Shown here: positions 11,901-24,620 of the stretch, piece after piece
Numbering within the stretch: the stretch's first letter is position 1
Layout: every line of letters begins with the position of its first letter
Source of the DNA: Massospora cicadina
Taxonomy: Eukaryota > Entomophthoromycota > Entomophthoromycetes > Entomophthorales > Entomophthoraceae
Assembly: GCA_022478985.1 (NCBI GenBank)
Contig: JAKSZP010004175.1
Location: 1 to 64,000, forward strand
Length of the DNA: 64,000 nt
Direction: 5' to 3'
Translations under genes and position numbers: made by a program
The notes under the pieces: model-generated
Database searches by the model: none
The model's input: only the letters and a program-made list of their open reading frames with translations
Told to the model about the DNA's origin: nothing

Positions 11901-12250
11901 GAGAATCTGTTGTCCTAGGATACTGATGGTTTCATCCACCATATTGAACATGGCCCCAAATTGCCGCATAAATGCAGCGTTAATTAACATGTTGTAGTTA
12001 TTGTTAGGCAGCACCACCGCTGGAGCGGATGTGTATAATAACCTGAACCTCAAAGGCAACACGCCGTATGCACCCTCCAATACAATGCTCTGTGCCCCGC
12101 GGTCATGTACACTACTCTGTGGTCCACATCTGGTTTAAACGAAAACTTAACTATGAGCTTTGTAGATTTTATATTGACAGGAGTGCCAGTATTGATAAGC
12201 GCCCAAATTATGGTATTTTGTATAGAAATACTACAGTATGCACACTCCAA
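11901..12250 (-). pseudogene. Gypsy A retropepsin-like protease
   Basis: The active-site region reads ALINTGTPVNIKSTKL, which matches the retropepsin pattern ALIDTGSPVNIIS. The catalytic Asp is Asn (codon at 12193-12191). A frame change near 12060 links it to a following segment with NNNYNMLINAAFM, resembling the C-terminal half of a Gypsy protease. Confidence 0.6.
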
Positions 12251-12449
12251 ATAAGAAGAACCATTGGTATTTTGTACATAAACATCCGAGGGTTTTAGTT
12301 ATCCATAATAGTGAGAATAATGGTACTGACATGAGGATACACCTGGACAATTTTGTCTATTGGAATCGCAACTTCCACCCCTTCTAAAGCTGTGACATAG
12401 GTTAAAAGTTCGCCTTTGACTGTACCATTCTGCTCAAGGATTTGCCAGG

Positions 12450-13790
12450 CGTATGGCTTTTGTACATCTTAGAGGAACTCTGTGCCCATAATATTGGAGT
12501 CTCTCCCTCAGCTTAAGGCCAATATATTGTGGGGGATTTGTTGATATAATAAATTATTGGGGGTGAGTGCCAGGACCAACACAAAGCAACCCTTGGGAAT
12601 CATTAGGGACAATTAGGTTTGGTTTATCAGAAGTAGAGAATCCCATCTCTACTCCGTTGACCTATTCCCTGTTTGTTTGAAGCAACCAGTACCACATGGA
12701 CATTCAGTTTGTCTGGACAGCTAGACGCATAATGGACTCCTTGGCTGCACAAGAAACAAGTATTTGTAAACGTCACTTGTCTCAGAATCACACCCAAAGA
12801 TCCAGGTCTGAAATTAGTTGATAGACTGTAATTCAACCAATGTTGAGCTGGTTGATAATAGTGGGGAAGGAAAGGACTTTCCAGAGCGTTAAGGAGATGA
12901 GTGTTCCCCAATGGATTATAACCAAGTTGTTGTTCTAATTCCAATGGGGATTTGGTAGCAGTTGCAGGGGCTTTCGATTCCACATTAAGGCACTAAAATG
13001 ACGGATAGACAGATTAAATGACTGACAAATTTTTAATAGTTACATCATCTTGATGAATGTAAGACATAGCATTATACAGTTATGATATGGATTAACAGCC
13101 GCCATAATTGCTACGCCCACATCCTCATTAGTTAAGATAATTGCTCCTACCAACACATAAGCCTCAGATGTGAAACGCTCCGCAAATTTCAGCAATGACA
13201 TAAGCTTTTAAAACTGAATTGTCAAAAACTCTGCCTTGCTCAATGCCATTTTTTTACACCCCCAAACAAGTGGATCACGGTCTCCTTCACCTCTTGATAT
13301 GCTACGGTACTATCCTTAAGGTAACATGTGATCTGGTTGGCACTCGTGACATTCAAAGAGGATAACAGCAGTTTTGCTTTCCGCCAATTGGTAGCCCTCT
13401 CTATAAAAAATTTAAACCACTTAAAAACCCATGTATGTTTATGTCACATTTAAATGGGGGCAGCTTGTTGCTGCAGGCCTCCACTTTCCTAACAACCTCA
13501 TTTAATTTACACTCTGCACAGTATAGCCACTTGTTAAAATTGCACAAGAAGTCGACAAGTTGGTTGTTTTATCGCCCACCAGATTCAGCTGGTAAAAGGC
13601 CTTGATGAAATTATTGTTTATGCTTTTATTTTCTCAAAAAAGCATATTTTGAGCCTGGAGTAGTGTACCCAAGGCAAGCTTCAGTTCCACGTATTGAGAC
13701 AATTTGATAAACTGGGGTAGTACCCCATCAAGCTGAGCCAGTTGTGCCATGGCTTTAAAAAATGAAGCTTTTTAAGTGTTGATCAATGGG
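12450..13790 (-). pseudogene. Gypsy A gag with CCHC zinc knuckle
   Basis: The open part, 12983-12627, contains CFLCSQGVHYASSC, a C-x2-C-x4-H-x4-C knuckle as found at the C-terminus of Gag nucleocapsids. It is preceded by a Pro/Leu/Asn-rich stretch. Upstream (13790-12990) the gag body is present by position but broken by stops. Confidence 0.6.
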
Positions 13791-13810
13791 CCCCTTGTAA
13801 TGAGCACCAC

Positions 13811-14302
13811 TATTAACTTTTGGCGGATTTGGTTGATTCCGCAAAACAGGTTACACAGGGTAAAACTCACTGAGCAATGGACAAACAATATGAAGATCAC
13901 TGGCCCTCAATAATTAATAATAAAGGCTTAATGAGGAGCTATTTCCCTGATGATACAAATTTATTTAATACTAAACTTAACGGCTACTTCCGTTACTCTT
14001 CCCTACCACTCTCTTTTTTATAGAAAACCTCCCCCTTCTCATTCTCACGTTTAACTCTTAACCTGTAGTATTCCTAGTTGGTTTCACCATTCCGCTTAGT
14101 ATTCCTATTCATTACCAATTTAGGGTTTTCACTCTATCATTGAGACCTTTGAGGAATTCCCTCAATTTGCTGAGCCATAATTGCTTTAATCAATTCAATT
14201 TTCAATCAATATATCTAAAGCTCAATCTCAATCCTCCCCTTGACTCATAAATACAATCTGCCAGATAGGAACTTATTGTCTAGTAATATCGATTTCTTGA
14301 CA
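13811..14302 (-). repeat. Gypsy A 5' LTR (right copy)
   Basis: Starts TATTAACTTTTGGC on the plus strand (TG changed to TA) and ends CTTGACA. It aligns across its length with the left copy. Confidence 0.85.
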
Positions 14303-15900
14303 GGCTGTAATCACTTCAACAGTTGAAATTGGCCCTCATTTACAAGTCCATAGATAATTATAGTGCTGCCTTTGGCATATAAGATATCTCTCCCCCTCCT
14401 TATCTGAGACGTTCTCCATCCTTGCTTCCATGCTTTCCGGCAGCATCTGCACTTCAAGCCTGACTGCTCCATGGAACATCCAAACTTACAAACTTGACAA
14501 CTCCATTTCTGTTGTGCACCATCAGGGAACCTATCATGGTACATCTGACGCCAGTCAAGTTTTTGGCCCAATTGTTAATTATCCCGCTGAAGGCCTAGCT
14601 GTATTGGACACCTCAAACCTGACCATTGAATACTCTCACTCTATATAATCCCAGTATCATTCAGAATCAGCAGTGAGATCGCTGGAATGTGAGACTGAAA
14701 CTTCCATCATAACTGGAGGTCTCCTCACTACTGGTCCTGAACCACTGCACTCCACGGAGTACCCTTCACTTTTATACTTAAAAGTAGAGGGGCTTAATAA
14801 GTTTAACCATTTGACTCAGAGCATTCACTTTACTCTAGCCACGGACCCTCTGTTGCCATTTTAGAACCTATGCCCCCCGTCAAACCTGTTGTCACAGTTG
14901 ACCCAGTTAACAGCTCTTTTCAATTACTCCAGAGCCATCTTTCTTGGCGGACATTTAGAAATGGTTAGATATTTATGAAAAGATTATTAAGACAAATTCG
15001 TTTTGGCTGCCCCCCAAGATACTTGGTCATTGTAGGATTTCAGTGTCTTATTTGAAGATAAGGGCCTTCAAAGGATGTTTAATTTATTAGTCAAATGAGG
15101 TTCCAGCAGAATCTCTTAAGGATTGGGTTCCCAAAGCAATTTCTTTATTAAATACTTTATTGAGTCTACTCTGTTTGCTTTAAACGGGTAAGGTCTTCTG
15201 TATAAAACTAGACAAAACAATCACTAGTATAAATAACTAGGAAATATGAAGGTACTTTTAATACTCAAAACTCAGCGATAAATATAGGTCTTTGAGATAC
15301 TTGAGATTGCCTAGGGGGACTTGGAGTGAATTTCAGGATTGAGTAAGGTAAGATGACCTCTTTGATGATGTGGAAGGAGGCATAGGCTCTTTTTGAATTT
15401 GACTCTCTTTTGCCAGGGCGGCCAATTCTAGGGATCTTCAAATGGCAAGATCTTCACCAGATGACTTATACCTTTGCTAGGAGAATCAGTGGATTCCTCC
15501 AGGTTTTGAGCTACTTTTCACGTTTTTTGGATAGCATTTTTCAAGTCAGTCTTAATAATTAAAGAATAAGTAGATATCCTATGACTGAGCCGCGATTTAG
15601 GTTGTGTTCAAATCTCACACATGTCCATTCATCTGACATAATTGCCAACAGCTGCCCTTACTGGTGTTTTTTCCTGCTCTAAGGATCTCCTTCCTTCTGA
15701 AATAGAGCAGTAAGCTATCCTACACCATTTAAATAACATGGGCAACTCATCGGCATTGTGAGTCATATGCTGTTGAATCCTCAAGGGATATTCTCACCTA
15801 CAACCCACCCTCTGGGCTTGGAGCTATCTTATCATCCCTTGGCTCTGTAGATAATAGATCCTCCTCTACGTTTTTCTTGTTCATAGCTACTTTCTCCTCT
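14303..15900 (+). pseudogene. Gypsy B gag remnant, second part
   Basis: Gypsy B resumes here directly after the Gypsy A target duplication. Short open pieces exist (for example 14430-14648) but no zinc knuckle or other motif could be confirmed. The gag assignment is by position, upstream of the protease. Confidence 0.45.
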
Positions 15901-15909
15901 TCTGGGAAG

Positions 15910-16530
15910 GTTTTTAGGCTCTACTTTAGTAAATACTGGCGCTACTGATATCTTTATCTATCAAAAGCTGGTGGATCCCAAAACCTTCCCTTAAGGGTTG
16001 TTCAGTTTGTGAAGGTGGGGCTTCTCAAGCCATCCCAAGATACCATGTATTATAACCTGATCCCTTTTTTGAAGGCAATGGCACTTTGTGGAGAGCTTCT
16101 CCTAAATTAAAACCCTCCTTTACCCTGTTATTCTAGTGTTGGATGGTGACAACGATTTGATATCTTCACCAATCTCATGGACTCCAATATGCATGTGAAG
16201 TTCCTTAAAGAAGTCACCGTTACCATCCCCTGCCAGATGAAAGCATCATGGCACTCCCAAAAAGATGGTGACCCTCCCCCAAGGTAGGCGTAGACTCTAT
16301 TCAACCAACTGTCACCTTGACCCCAGCACTTATTCTGCCTAAGTGCATTAAAGGATATGCGGAAATGCTTGATCTCTCTAAGGTTCGCCCACTCCCTGAG
16401 TAAACCAAGTTTGACTTTAATTTCAAGTTAAACGTTGACCTTGTCAAGATATCCTCTCCCATCTATCCCTTGTCCTTGAGGGAGGATATCGCCTTTGACA
16501 TTAGGTTATTGACATGATTTACAAGGGTCA
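15910..16530 (+). pseudogene. Gypsy B protease region
   Basis: The frame at about 15919-15970 reads STLVNTGATDIFIYQKLVD, which is the retropepsin active site (usually LVDSGATxNFI) with Asp changed to Asn at 15932-15934. The rest continues toward the RT with stops. Confidence 0.65.
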
Positions 16531-16539
16531 ATTATAAGA

Positions 16540-17110
16540 AATCTTTGCCGGTGTACTCACCCCTCCTATGTGTAGAGAATTTGATGGTTCCCTCCATCCC
16601 TGCGTTGATTATGGAAATCTGAACAATGTGATAGTACCTGAACCCTATCCACTCCCCCTGGAGAAGCAGATAGCCCGCTATATATAGAAAGCTCGGGTTT
16701 TCAGCAAGGTGAACTGCTTTAACGCCTTCAACCAGATTTGTTTTAAAGAAGGCCAGTAGTTGTTGACCGCTTATATGATCAGAAAGATTTTTATTAGTTC
16801 AGGGTCACGCCATTTAGTTTAAAGAATACTCACGCCTGCTTTCAAAGGTTCATTGATGCTATCTTGGGAGACCTTATGAGATTTTGCGCAATAGCATACA
16901 TGGATGACATACTGGTCTTCTTCTCGATGCAGAATCTCATGCCCGCCACCTTTTATACATCAAGGAGCGACTTGAACAGGCAAACCTCACTATCAAAGCT
17001 AGAAAATGCGAGTCTTTTTAACCCAAGGTTGAGCTCTTAAGAAAAATTATCCTCTCCCACGGCCACAGAATTGTACCAGATAAGAAAACAGCTATCCTCA
17101 GATAGCTATT
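16540..17110 (+). pseudogene. Gypsy B reverse transcriptase remnant
   Basis: DGSLHPCVDYGNLNNV and YPLPLEKQIARYI match the fingers of chromovirus RT. Motif A is FSKVNCFNAFNQI, with the Asp changed to Asn (16712-16714). Motif C, AIAYMDDILVFFS (around 16888-16926), keeps both Asp residues. At least three stops and frame changes interrupt it. Confidence 0.75.
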
Positions 17111-17279
17111 CCTCATCTCTCACAAAGTTATGCAGCTTTCTTGGGACGTCTTATTTCCCAGAAGTTCACACCCAACTTTCAGAAGTTGTCGCCCCCTTTA
17201 CGCCACATTTGAAAAGAAGATTTTCAGTTGGACCAAAAAATATAATGCCGCATTCCAAGCCATTAAGTTTATACTTTTG

Positions 17280-17600
17280 TCCAGCTTGGCGCTAGAACAT
17301 GAAGACCCCAGCTGCCCCTTTATTGTCGCCACAGAAGCTTCCAACTTTGCATTGAGAACAGCTCTGTTGCAGGAAGGGAAGATGGAGTGGAACGTCCTGT
17401 TGCTATTCTCTCTGAGAAGATGACCCTAGCGTAGCTCAAATAATCTATCTATGATAAGGAACCCCTTGCTGGTGTTGTGGTGGTACAGCACTGGCGCCAC
17501 CATTTGCGTGGTTCTATGTAGCCCTTTACTGTCCACACTGAACACAAGAAATTGATGTACTATGCGCCCCCAGAAACTTTCCCCTTGCAAATTCTGGTGG
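17280..17600 (+). pseudogene. Gypsy B RNase H remnant
   Basis: CPFIVATEASNFALRTALLQ aligns with the pattern VETDASDFAIGAVLSQ, with the first Asp changed to Glu. It is followed by IYDKEPLAGVVVVQHWRHHL and HTEHKKLMYY in shifted frames, all typical of Gypsy RNase H. Confidence 0.7.
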
Positions 17601-17811
17601 TTAAAATTTCTGTCAGTGTTCAATTCACCAATATGATTATATATTATTGGCACCCAAAATCTGTTACCAGATGTTCTATCATGAAATTGCGATTTTCTTT
17701 TGATCTAGAACAAGTTGACACCAACAATGCTCAGGGGTTGATTAAGCCAGAGAAGATGAAGAAAAGTCCACTTGCCAACCCCTGTTCTCCTTATGATGGA
17801 ACCTATGGAAT

Positions 17812-18800
17812 GTGATACTGACACCCTTGCCCGCGTTAGGCTGTCTCAATTACTGTCAGCTGACTATGAAAAAATCAAACAAGCCTACCATAAGAATGGT
17901 GTATACTAGTAAATTTTACCAGTTTCTAGATGGAGTCATTCTTTATCAAGGCAAGTGGTGGGTACCGCCTGGTCCCCTGAGAGGAGAGGTGATTAGCAAA
18001 GCATATGACCCTCCCACTGCTGGCCGCCCTGGCAAGGACACGACGATTGAGTTGGTCCACCACACATACAGTTGGAAAGGCATTGCCATATATATGGCCA
18101 AATCCACAAATTCCTTTTTGACGTGCAACTCTTCAAAACCTAGTCGCCTGAAAAGCACTGGACTGCTTGTACTTCTTTAAGCTGCAAGGGCCTTGGACTT
18201 TGGAGTCCATAAATTTTATTGTGGAACTCCCCTTGTACCAGGGTCATGATACAGTAATGGTTGTGGTGGACCTCTTTTCCAAGATGGCCTATTTCATCCC
18301 TTGCAATACCACAAAATCCTCCGTTCAGACGTCCCACCTCTTTGTGGACCATATCTTTTGTCTAAATGGCCTCCCTAAGGAGATTGTCAGTGATTGCTGT
18401 TCGCTATTCACTGTCCAGTTATTTGAAGCCCTACTGTTCATCTTAAAAATCCGCCCCTGCCACTACACAGCCTTTCACCCTCAGTAATACGGACAGACAG
18501 AGTAGATGAACCAAGGTTTGGAGCAATTCTTGAGTAATTATTCCAATGCAGAACATAACAATAGGGCCTCTCACCGTCAACTAGCGCAGTTCGCCTATAA
18601 TAACCTTACCCATACCTCTAAGGGTGTGTACCCTTTTTTCAACTAAGGTCCAATACCAGCTTCACCCTAATTAGACGGATTGAGTCACCGTTTTTGCTTC
18701 CAATGAGCGCACAAAGAGATCAGAGACATACAATAAGCAGTGAAGGATAATCTTGTTGATGCTGTGAGGATCTACAAGGCATATGCTGACCACAAAGCCA
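17812..18800 (+). pseudogene. Gypsy B integrase remnant
   Basis: A zinc-binding-like region (GRPGKDTTIELVHHTYSWKG) leads to CNSSKPSRLKSTGLL and then the core. The first Asp block reads SINFIVELP, where SMDFIxxLP is expected, so Asp is Asn (18212-18214). It continues GHDTVMVVVDLFSKMAYFIP and PKEIVSDCCSLFT with the second Asp kept. Near 18481-18520 the Glu block reads HPQ-stop-YGQTE-stop-MNQ. Element C has Gln at the second stop, so C-to-T change is likely. Confidence 0.8.
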
Positions 18801-18984
18801 GAAAGGCCCTGAGTACAAGCCAGGAGTTTTGGTCATAGTCAATGCCAAGAACCTCCACCTGAAGCAGCCCTGCCTCAAATTAGGCCCCAAGCGTATTAGC
18901 CTCCTAAAACATCAAGAATGTCAGCCCATCAGCAAAAAAGTTAATCTCCTCCCTTCCATAGAAGATTTCAGCACCCTCCATGAG

Positions 18985-19330
18985 TAACTCCTGACCCCCT
19001 TTATGGGTTCCATGTCATCCAACCCTGAGCCTGTAATATTATATGGTGAACCCCAATATGAGATCGATGCTGTTCATGATTCCCACCTTTCTCAATGTTT
19101 CCATCAGGTTTTGATGTCCTGGAAAGAATACAATGAGATTGAAAACATCTAGGTATCCTATAGAGACGGTTTGAAAGCTCAGGACCTAATCCACAACTTT
19201 CATGGTAGGTCCCTAATGCTGTAGGCCCTGCCACCCAAGCCTCCTTGGTCGCCATGAAGCTACCAACCCCCCAAAAGAACTTTGCTTTGGCCAAGGTCCT
19301 TCAGGCGGTATAGAACCCCATCCAAAAGTA
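18985..19330 (+). pseudogene. Gypsy B chromodomain
   Basis: Downstream of integrase the frame reads YEIDAVHDSH..., then VLMSWKEYNEIENI, then a stop, then DGLKAQDLIHNFHGR. Spacing and residues match a chromodomain (EYxVExIxDxR, YLVKWKGY, NTWEP, LxNAxxLIxxFH). Chromodomains direct chromovirus integration to marked chromatin. Placement just before the 3' LTR is as expected. Confidence 0.7.
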
Positions 19331-19344
19331 GAGGGTGATGTCAC

Positions 19345-20141
19345 AGTTAGTGACATTTTACTTGAGTAGAACGTCCCAAAAGCCAAGCAGAAGAAGCCCT
19401 TGGAGCAAGGCCAGAATATTTGAGGGTACCAATGACCTCTCTAAGCTAATTGACCACAAGGGGTTTCTATCTTTTCCAGTAAGGGCTGAGGGAAACAGCA
19501 ATATAGATGTCGAAAAGATGGTGAAAATTGACGGAAAAATCTGGAAAAGAAGACAATATAAAGTTATAAGTTTGGTTGAATTTGTAAAATTTCAATTTTG
19601 CTAAATGGTAAAATTATTTTGGCACAATCAGTTTTTGTTAATAATTTTAAGACCAATGAAAAACTTCCCTTATATATTTGCGCCAAGCTGAGAAAGGCTC
19701 TTGCTTTTCTCAGATAAATACGTAGATTTTGATAAAGGCTAGGTAATATTTTCTGAAGCTTCCCCATACGTTTTAGTAATTTTATTAAAAAATACTGGGT
19801 AAATCTTTCCTTGGTAGACATACTCCACTTTAAGCTCTGGTTTGTCCCTACTCTTTAGCGCAAAAACGTCCCCCACACCGTGGCCTATTATGCCAAGTCT
19901 GCCACATCATATTTTGCAACTTCTGCCGCAGTACCTATGCAACCTGCTACAGATACTCAGGGACATTGTCTTTGATAGTTTGCATCAGTTTGGTCTGAAT
20001 TTTACTCGATAAATTTATTTGGAAACAAAATTGAAGTAACCTAAGATACTGATTATCCCAGCGTGGCCATTTTACCTTATTCTGGCACCCTTTGCCTGGC
20101 ACTTTCCCTCTTAAATCATTCTGCGCTCAGTTTCTTTGACA
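19345..20141 (+). repeat. Gypsy B 3' LTR
   Basis: Aligns with 5985-6788. It is preceded by a purine-rich stretch (AAAAGTAGAGGGTGATG, 19324-19340) that may be the polypurine tract. It ends TTTGACA. Confidence 0.8.
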
Positions 20142-21340
20142 GTTTTAGTTTACAACATTTTTGGCATTGTCCTTTTGTTGGAAATAGATACATCAAATGA
20201 TTATACACCAAAGTTAAAAATGATGTTGCTCTCTAGAGCTATGGGTAATTAGGAGATAAAACAATAAAAAATAGTGCTAGTTAAAGCATTGTACTAGCTT
20301 TCACAATATAATCTAGATCAGTATGGTAATTAGATAATCTTGGATATATTAAGATGTATTTTAAGGCCTCAATGCCACATTATTTTTTAGACTTCACTGA
20401 CCATCTCACCACCATAAAGAGGGTATTTTTCCCTTTGGAAAATCATTGGAGAATTTGCACGATGTTAGAATTTAATTCCTTGTCAAGACAAGCCTTAGTT
20501 AGGGTGAGCGTAATATTGACCTTTGGGGTTAGTCACCTTGCATAACTTTTTTAGGGTTTAAAACGTGGGTGACGCCATAATGCTGCAAAATTGAGCCACC
20601 TCCTTATGCATTGGATGAGCCAATGAGTGAAACACTTTCTGCTCCAGGAGTGAAGTCTTCTGACTAGAATAGATTAGGCACACGTTTCGTTAGAAGCTTA
20701 TTGATTTTATTTTATATCTATATAATCTACATTCTAACTAAGTGAATAAACGGTTCAAGCTGAATATACCAACTAATAATTCCTCCATTGATTTTCCAAC
20801 GATACATTCTGTACTGCCTTGACATGAAACCCCATATACCGCACTCCTATCCTTTCAACAATACACTTTTGTGTTTATTGATTTAACAAGCCACCCTATT
20901 TAAGTTCTATCCCATTTCTCATAAAAGTATCCACATCTGCTCATCTGTGTTTTTACCCTAGTGTTATAATACCAGCCTTTTTTGAAGTGAGTAGAGGGGA
21001 TCTCTGAAGTATGGAATCCCAGGGTGATTACACTTAGTACACGTTTTTCTCAACCACTCGCACCTGGAGCTGCAAGGAGCCCATGTGAGTGATGAGCTAA
21101 GTGTGATCTGGGGACAAGATAAAGGAGAGGAACAGCCCTGTTCAACTCAGTATTGGTCAGGATAGAATTTTGAGCAATTAAGTTTCAATTACTGAATGGT
21201 TTGAAGCAACTGGTGCCAGACCCTACCAATATTGCCAGTTATCCTTGACCTGGTTGCTCAGTTTTGCCAAAGTTCAGTCAGTTACTGCCTATGAACTTGC
21301 TATAAAGGTAAGCTGATTATGGCAAATTAGCAAGGTTAAC
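20142..21340. other. Spacer between Gypsy B and Gypsy D
   Basis: About 1.2 kb of AT-rich sequence. I see no supported gene or repeat boundary. Confidence 0.4.
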
Positions 21341-22122
21341 TGTTGAAAATGGTGCTTTGGCGTCATATTCCAGATCGTTAGGTTCACAAATAATACCACC
21401 AGATACTGTATGAAGATAGCAATCTGGTAGAAACTATAAAAACTAAAGCCTATTTATCAAGAATAGGGTTTTTATTAATCAAATTGGTAGAATAGCATAG
21501 TATCTGGTACTGCTGGTAGCTCAGGGGCTTGTTATCTCAACTTACTAGCAGATTAAAACTATTTACTTAGGGATAAAAGATTCTCTTCCAGATGGCAGTC
21601 TCATTCAAATATGCACTCTCAACCAGAGTATTCATTGGTTTGTTTTGTGGTTACTAAGCAGCCTTAATATTGACCAATTGCTGGAGTAATGTCCCAATCA
21701 AGTTAAGATAGCGTGTGAATAGGATTTGGGGAATTTTTAACATTATTTGATACGCTAGAAAAATCAGAATATGCTGAAGGTACTTGAATTACTAGCGGCT
21801 GGCCATAGTAATTATAAAGGACTTTATTATCAATAATTTATGCTGATGTGGGGCAAAAAGCATATTGCTGGTAAACTAAAATAGGAGGCGATTAATAGTT
21901 CAAAACATGGCACTGGTGTCCTATAATTTAAGGGGACAAGAAATGCGTCAGCGGGGATTTAGGGATTTGATCAATAGTTGATTGAAAAGTGACAAACTTC
22001 ATATAACAGCTTAGGAGTCAATGCATATGATTGCTAAGAGCATGTTGAGATCTATATTAATATTAGATTATTATAAACTAATTAGAAAGATAAACTTATA
22101 GTTGATCAAACCTATTATAACA
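21341..22122 (-). repeat. Gypsy D 3' LTR (left copy)
   Basis: This 782-base copy starts TGTTGAAAATGGTGCTTTGG and ends ATTATAACA. It aligns first with 44264-44571 (shared ATAGTATCTGGTACT, GTAGCTCAGGG) and then with 51085-51560 (shared GTGGTTA, GCCTTAA, ATAGTAATTATAA, ATTTAGGGATTT). Confidence 0.8.
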
Positions 22123-22689
22123 TTTCCACTCACTTGACCAAACATCAAGTAAAGAAGATGAGTGGGGATCTGAATTCTTAAATATCAAGTGGCAATAAGG
22201 CTAGAGGGCAGGTAGTTCGTTTAAGAAACTTAAAATGCATGCAAATATTAAGGTAACCCTTAGTATGATCCTTCATAGTGTAGGCAATGGTAGATGTTTT
22301 CTCTATAATCTCAAAGGGAAATTTCCAGATGAACTCCAGCATACTAGTCATTCCAAATTTATTGGTACATAGTGCAAGACTATTCCCCTACAACAAAGGT
22401 AGGTAAGGTCTGGTGATCTTCAACAACATGTTCTCTAGCCATGATATTCATGGCCATTGAGTTGGAATGGGCAGAGCTTTATAGCAGAATTAATGTCCCT
22501 CTAAGCTTCTCAAGATATTTAATGAGCCTCATGTTCTCTTTTTGGCACTTAAATATAAAAAGCAGAGGTAGCAGGGATTCTTATGAAATAACCCAAATGG
22601 CGAGTGCCCAATGGTTAAATGATAAGCAATATTATAAACAAACAGAACAGAAGGCAAAAAGTGGTTCCAGCTGGAAACTTTGCCAGTGC

Positions 22690-23160
22690 CTACTTACATA
22701 AAATACCCTCACGGGTTTCATTCACTCTTTCCACAGTGCAGTTGGCCTCATAGTGATAGTGCATAGATAGCACTCTTCTTATACTATCAACTCGTTGAGG
22801 TTAGTGATCATTTAGGACGCGATATTAATCCCATTAACTGTTAAAATAAATTGGGGGCAACCATGCCAATAAACTATATTTTCAAAAATAAACTTCGCGG
22901 TAGTCACTGAGCTCAAGTCCTTAACTGCTTTGGCCTCCACCAATTTTGATGAAGTGATTGATGGCCATGATTTTGTACTTGAATTGGCCGCAGGTTCTGG
23001 CTAAGGGCCCCACAACGCCAATAGAGATGGTGTGCCAGGCAAAATTGGGTTGACTAATTGATATGAAATAGCCTTCTGATAAGGCGTTTTGGCTTAGCAT
23101 TCTTTGCAATGACTGAGAATCTCAACAATATTGATAAGCATTGATTCTCAGTAATACTGT
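22690..23160 (-). pseudogene. Gypsy D integrase remnant
   Basis: The frame at 23109-22921 reads [20 protein letters not shown] followed by [10 protein letters not shown], matching the integrase core pattern W-SIDVVGPLPRT...DHFTKW. The first catalytic Asp is Gly. Further left, ILTVNGINI shows the second Asp as Val, and VERVNETREG keeps the Glu. Confidence 0.65.
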
Positions 23161-23439
23161 GACCTTAAAAGTTCAAGCATTTTATTGAAATGCCCTTGCA
23201 CTGTCACCTTGTGGGCCACAATAATTAATTAAGTCCACTCAGTGAATCAAGTAAATATGACAGATTATTCATAAATAATTCTATAAAGCTTTTTATAATT
23301 AATAAAAGTATTCTATCTTAAAGCCTCTAGCTTGTATCAAATCTATTTAGGTTCATTATCATATTGCTGACCTACCATTTTATCAAATAACTCACCAGCC
23401 TTATCAGACATTAAGCCTACCATAGGCAATCAAGTGAGT

Positions 23440-23830
23440 CCATCCACGTTTTATGCCTAATGCTGGGCTGGTGTAGAATTTCAAAGTTGTAGGTCTGCAC
23501 TTTCAAAGCCCAGTGGGCCAGTCAACCTTTGGGTTCTTTAAGATTTTGTAACCATCACAGGGAGTAATGGTCATTTACCACCATAAAGTTACTCCATGGA
23601 TGTACACTAAAAACAGTTGACAAGCATAAATAATGTCTAGACACTCAATCCAAAAACGTTATAATTTCGTTCATGTATATCCAGCGTCTGAATGTGATAA
23701 GCAATGGGGTATACCAAATCCCATTGGAATCAAGATAAGATAACACCTCCTCTATGGCGGAGAGGGATGAGTCCATATAAATGATGCATAGCTTATCTAA
23801 ATTGGGGTGCATAAGTATTGGCGCTCAGGT
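23440..23830 (-). pseudogene. Gypsy D RNase H remnant
   Basis: Minus-strand translation gives VVNDHYSL-WLQNLKEPKG, LAHWALKVQTYNFEILHQP and a linker. It parallels Gypsy A's DHTSLRWLQNLWEPEG and WALKLQAYGFKIIHQPG closely, showing A and D belong to one clade. Confidence 0.6.
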
Positions 23831-23999
23831 GAGACACAGTCTTAGCTTGTCAAAGGTCATCTGGCAATCATCTGTAACTAAAATTGCACTCCATTTTAAA
23901 AAGTGAAATAATGCTTCACCTATTTTACTAGAAAATTTCTAGGAACCAGAATTAGTAGCCAAAAATCTCCAGAAACACTTGAATGTCTTGCTTACTACT

Positions 24000-24620
24000 T
24001 ATTCACGTCATTCAATTGATAACTTCTATCTGTTCTTGTTGGGGCCTTAAGCAATGTTTGTCTATGGCAAAACCAAATATTCAAGTTGCTCTCAAAAGAA
24101 GTTACGCTTAAGCAGTTTGATTTCAAGATATCTTTTGCCAAGCTGATGAGACACCTCCTCAAAGTGCCATACGTGTTTGTTTAAACTTTTTTAAAACTTT
24201 CATATCATTTAGGTAAACTAGGATTAACGAGTTTTTTAATTCTTACAATATTCTTTCCATAGACTGTTGAAAGGTCGTGGGGGCGTTTCACAGCACTTGT
24301 GGCATACGAGTGGGTTGATACAGACCTTGAAAGGTTATCATTGCGCACTTTTCCTGCTCCTCAAAAGGCAGCTCAATCTACCAGTATATAGAAATTAAAT
24401 CTATGGACAAGAGTATTGAGCGCCACCAAGTTGGTGAAGCACATCATTTCATGTTAAAGAATAAAAAACCATTTTTGTAATATAATTGAGCTTCTGGTAA
24501 TTTATTAACACACAGTTAGAACTGTCCTTATTTATTAATAATCAACATTTGGATACCCATAATCTCTTGGAGGGCATTAACATCCTGTGATGCAATAGGT
24601 GGTTAATTTCAGTAATAATG
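24000..24620 (-). pseudogene. Gypsy D reverse transcriptase (continues at 30726-30760)
   Basis: Upstream of LINE A1 and just below it the frame reads ADEVIITEINHLLHH and INYQKLNYITKM, matching the start of Gypsy RT (EIxKLLxxGII...DYRKLNxVTK). Motif A keeps Asp (SIDLISIYW). Motif C is LVYLNDM, so the first Asp is Asn (24209-24207). LINE A1 has therefore split the element just ahead of the RT core. Confidence 0.65.

Larger units (their letters stand above)
7356..14302 (-). mobile_element. Gypsy A: LTR retrotransposon nested in Gypsy B
   Basis: LTRs of 494 bases (7356-7849) and 492 bases (13811-14302) bound a 6.95 kb element read on the minus strand. Flanking five-base repeats GACTG (7351-7355) and GGCTG (14303-14307) match at four of five positions, as expected for a Gypsy target duplication. 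Domains run gag with CCHC knuckle, protease, RT, RNase H, integrase. No chromodomain is visible. A likely primer-binding site beginning TGGTGCTC lies next to the right LTR (reverse complement of 13791-13809). It is defective: protease, RT and integrase have lost catalytic Asp residues. Confidence 0.88.
5985..20141 (+). mobile_element. Gypsy B: chromodomain LTR retrotransposon, split by Gypsy A
   Basis: Direct LTR copies at about 5985-6788 and 19345-20141 enclose, in order on the plus strand, gag remnants, protease, RT, RNase H, integrase and a chromodomain. That is the order of Ty3/Gypsy chromoviruses. Removing Gypsy A (7356-14302) leaves an element of about 7.2 kb. Stops and frameshifts are frequent in every domain, so it cannot encode its own proteins. 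The left LTR boundary is uncertain by roughly 20 bases, because homology between the copies begins before any clear TG end. I could not define an outer target duplication. Confidence 0.85.
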
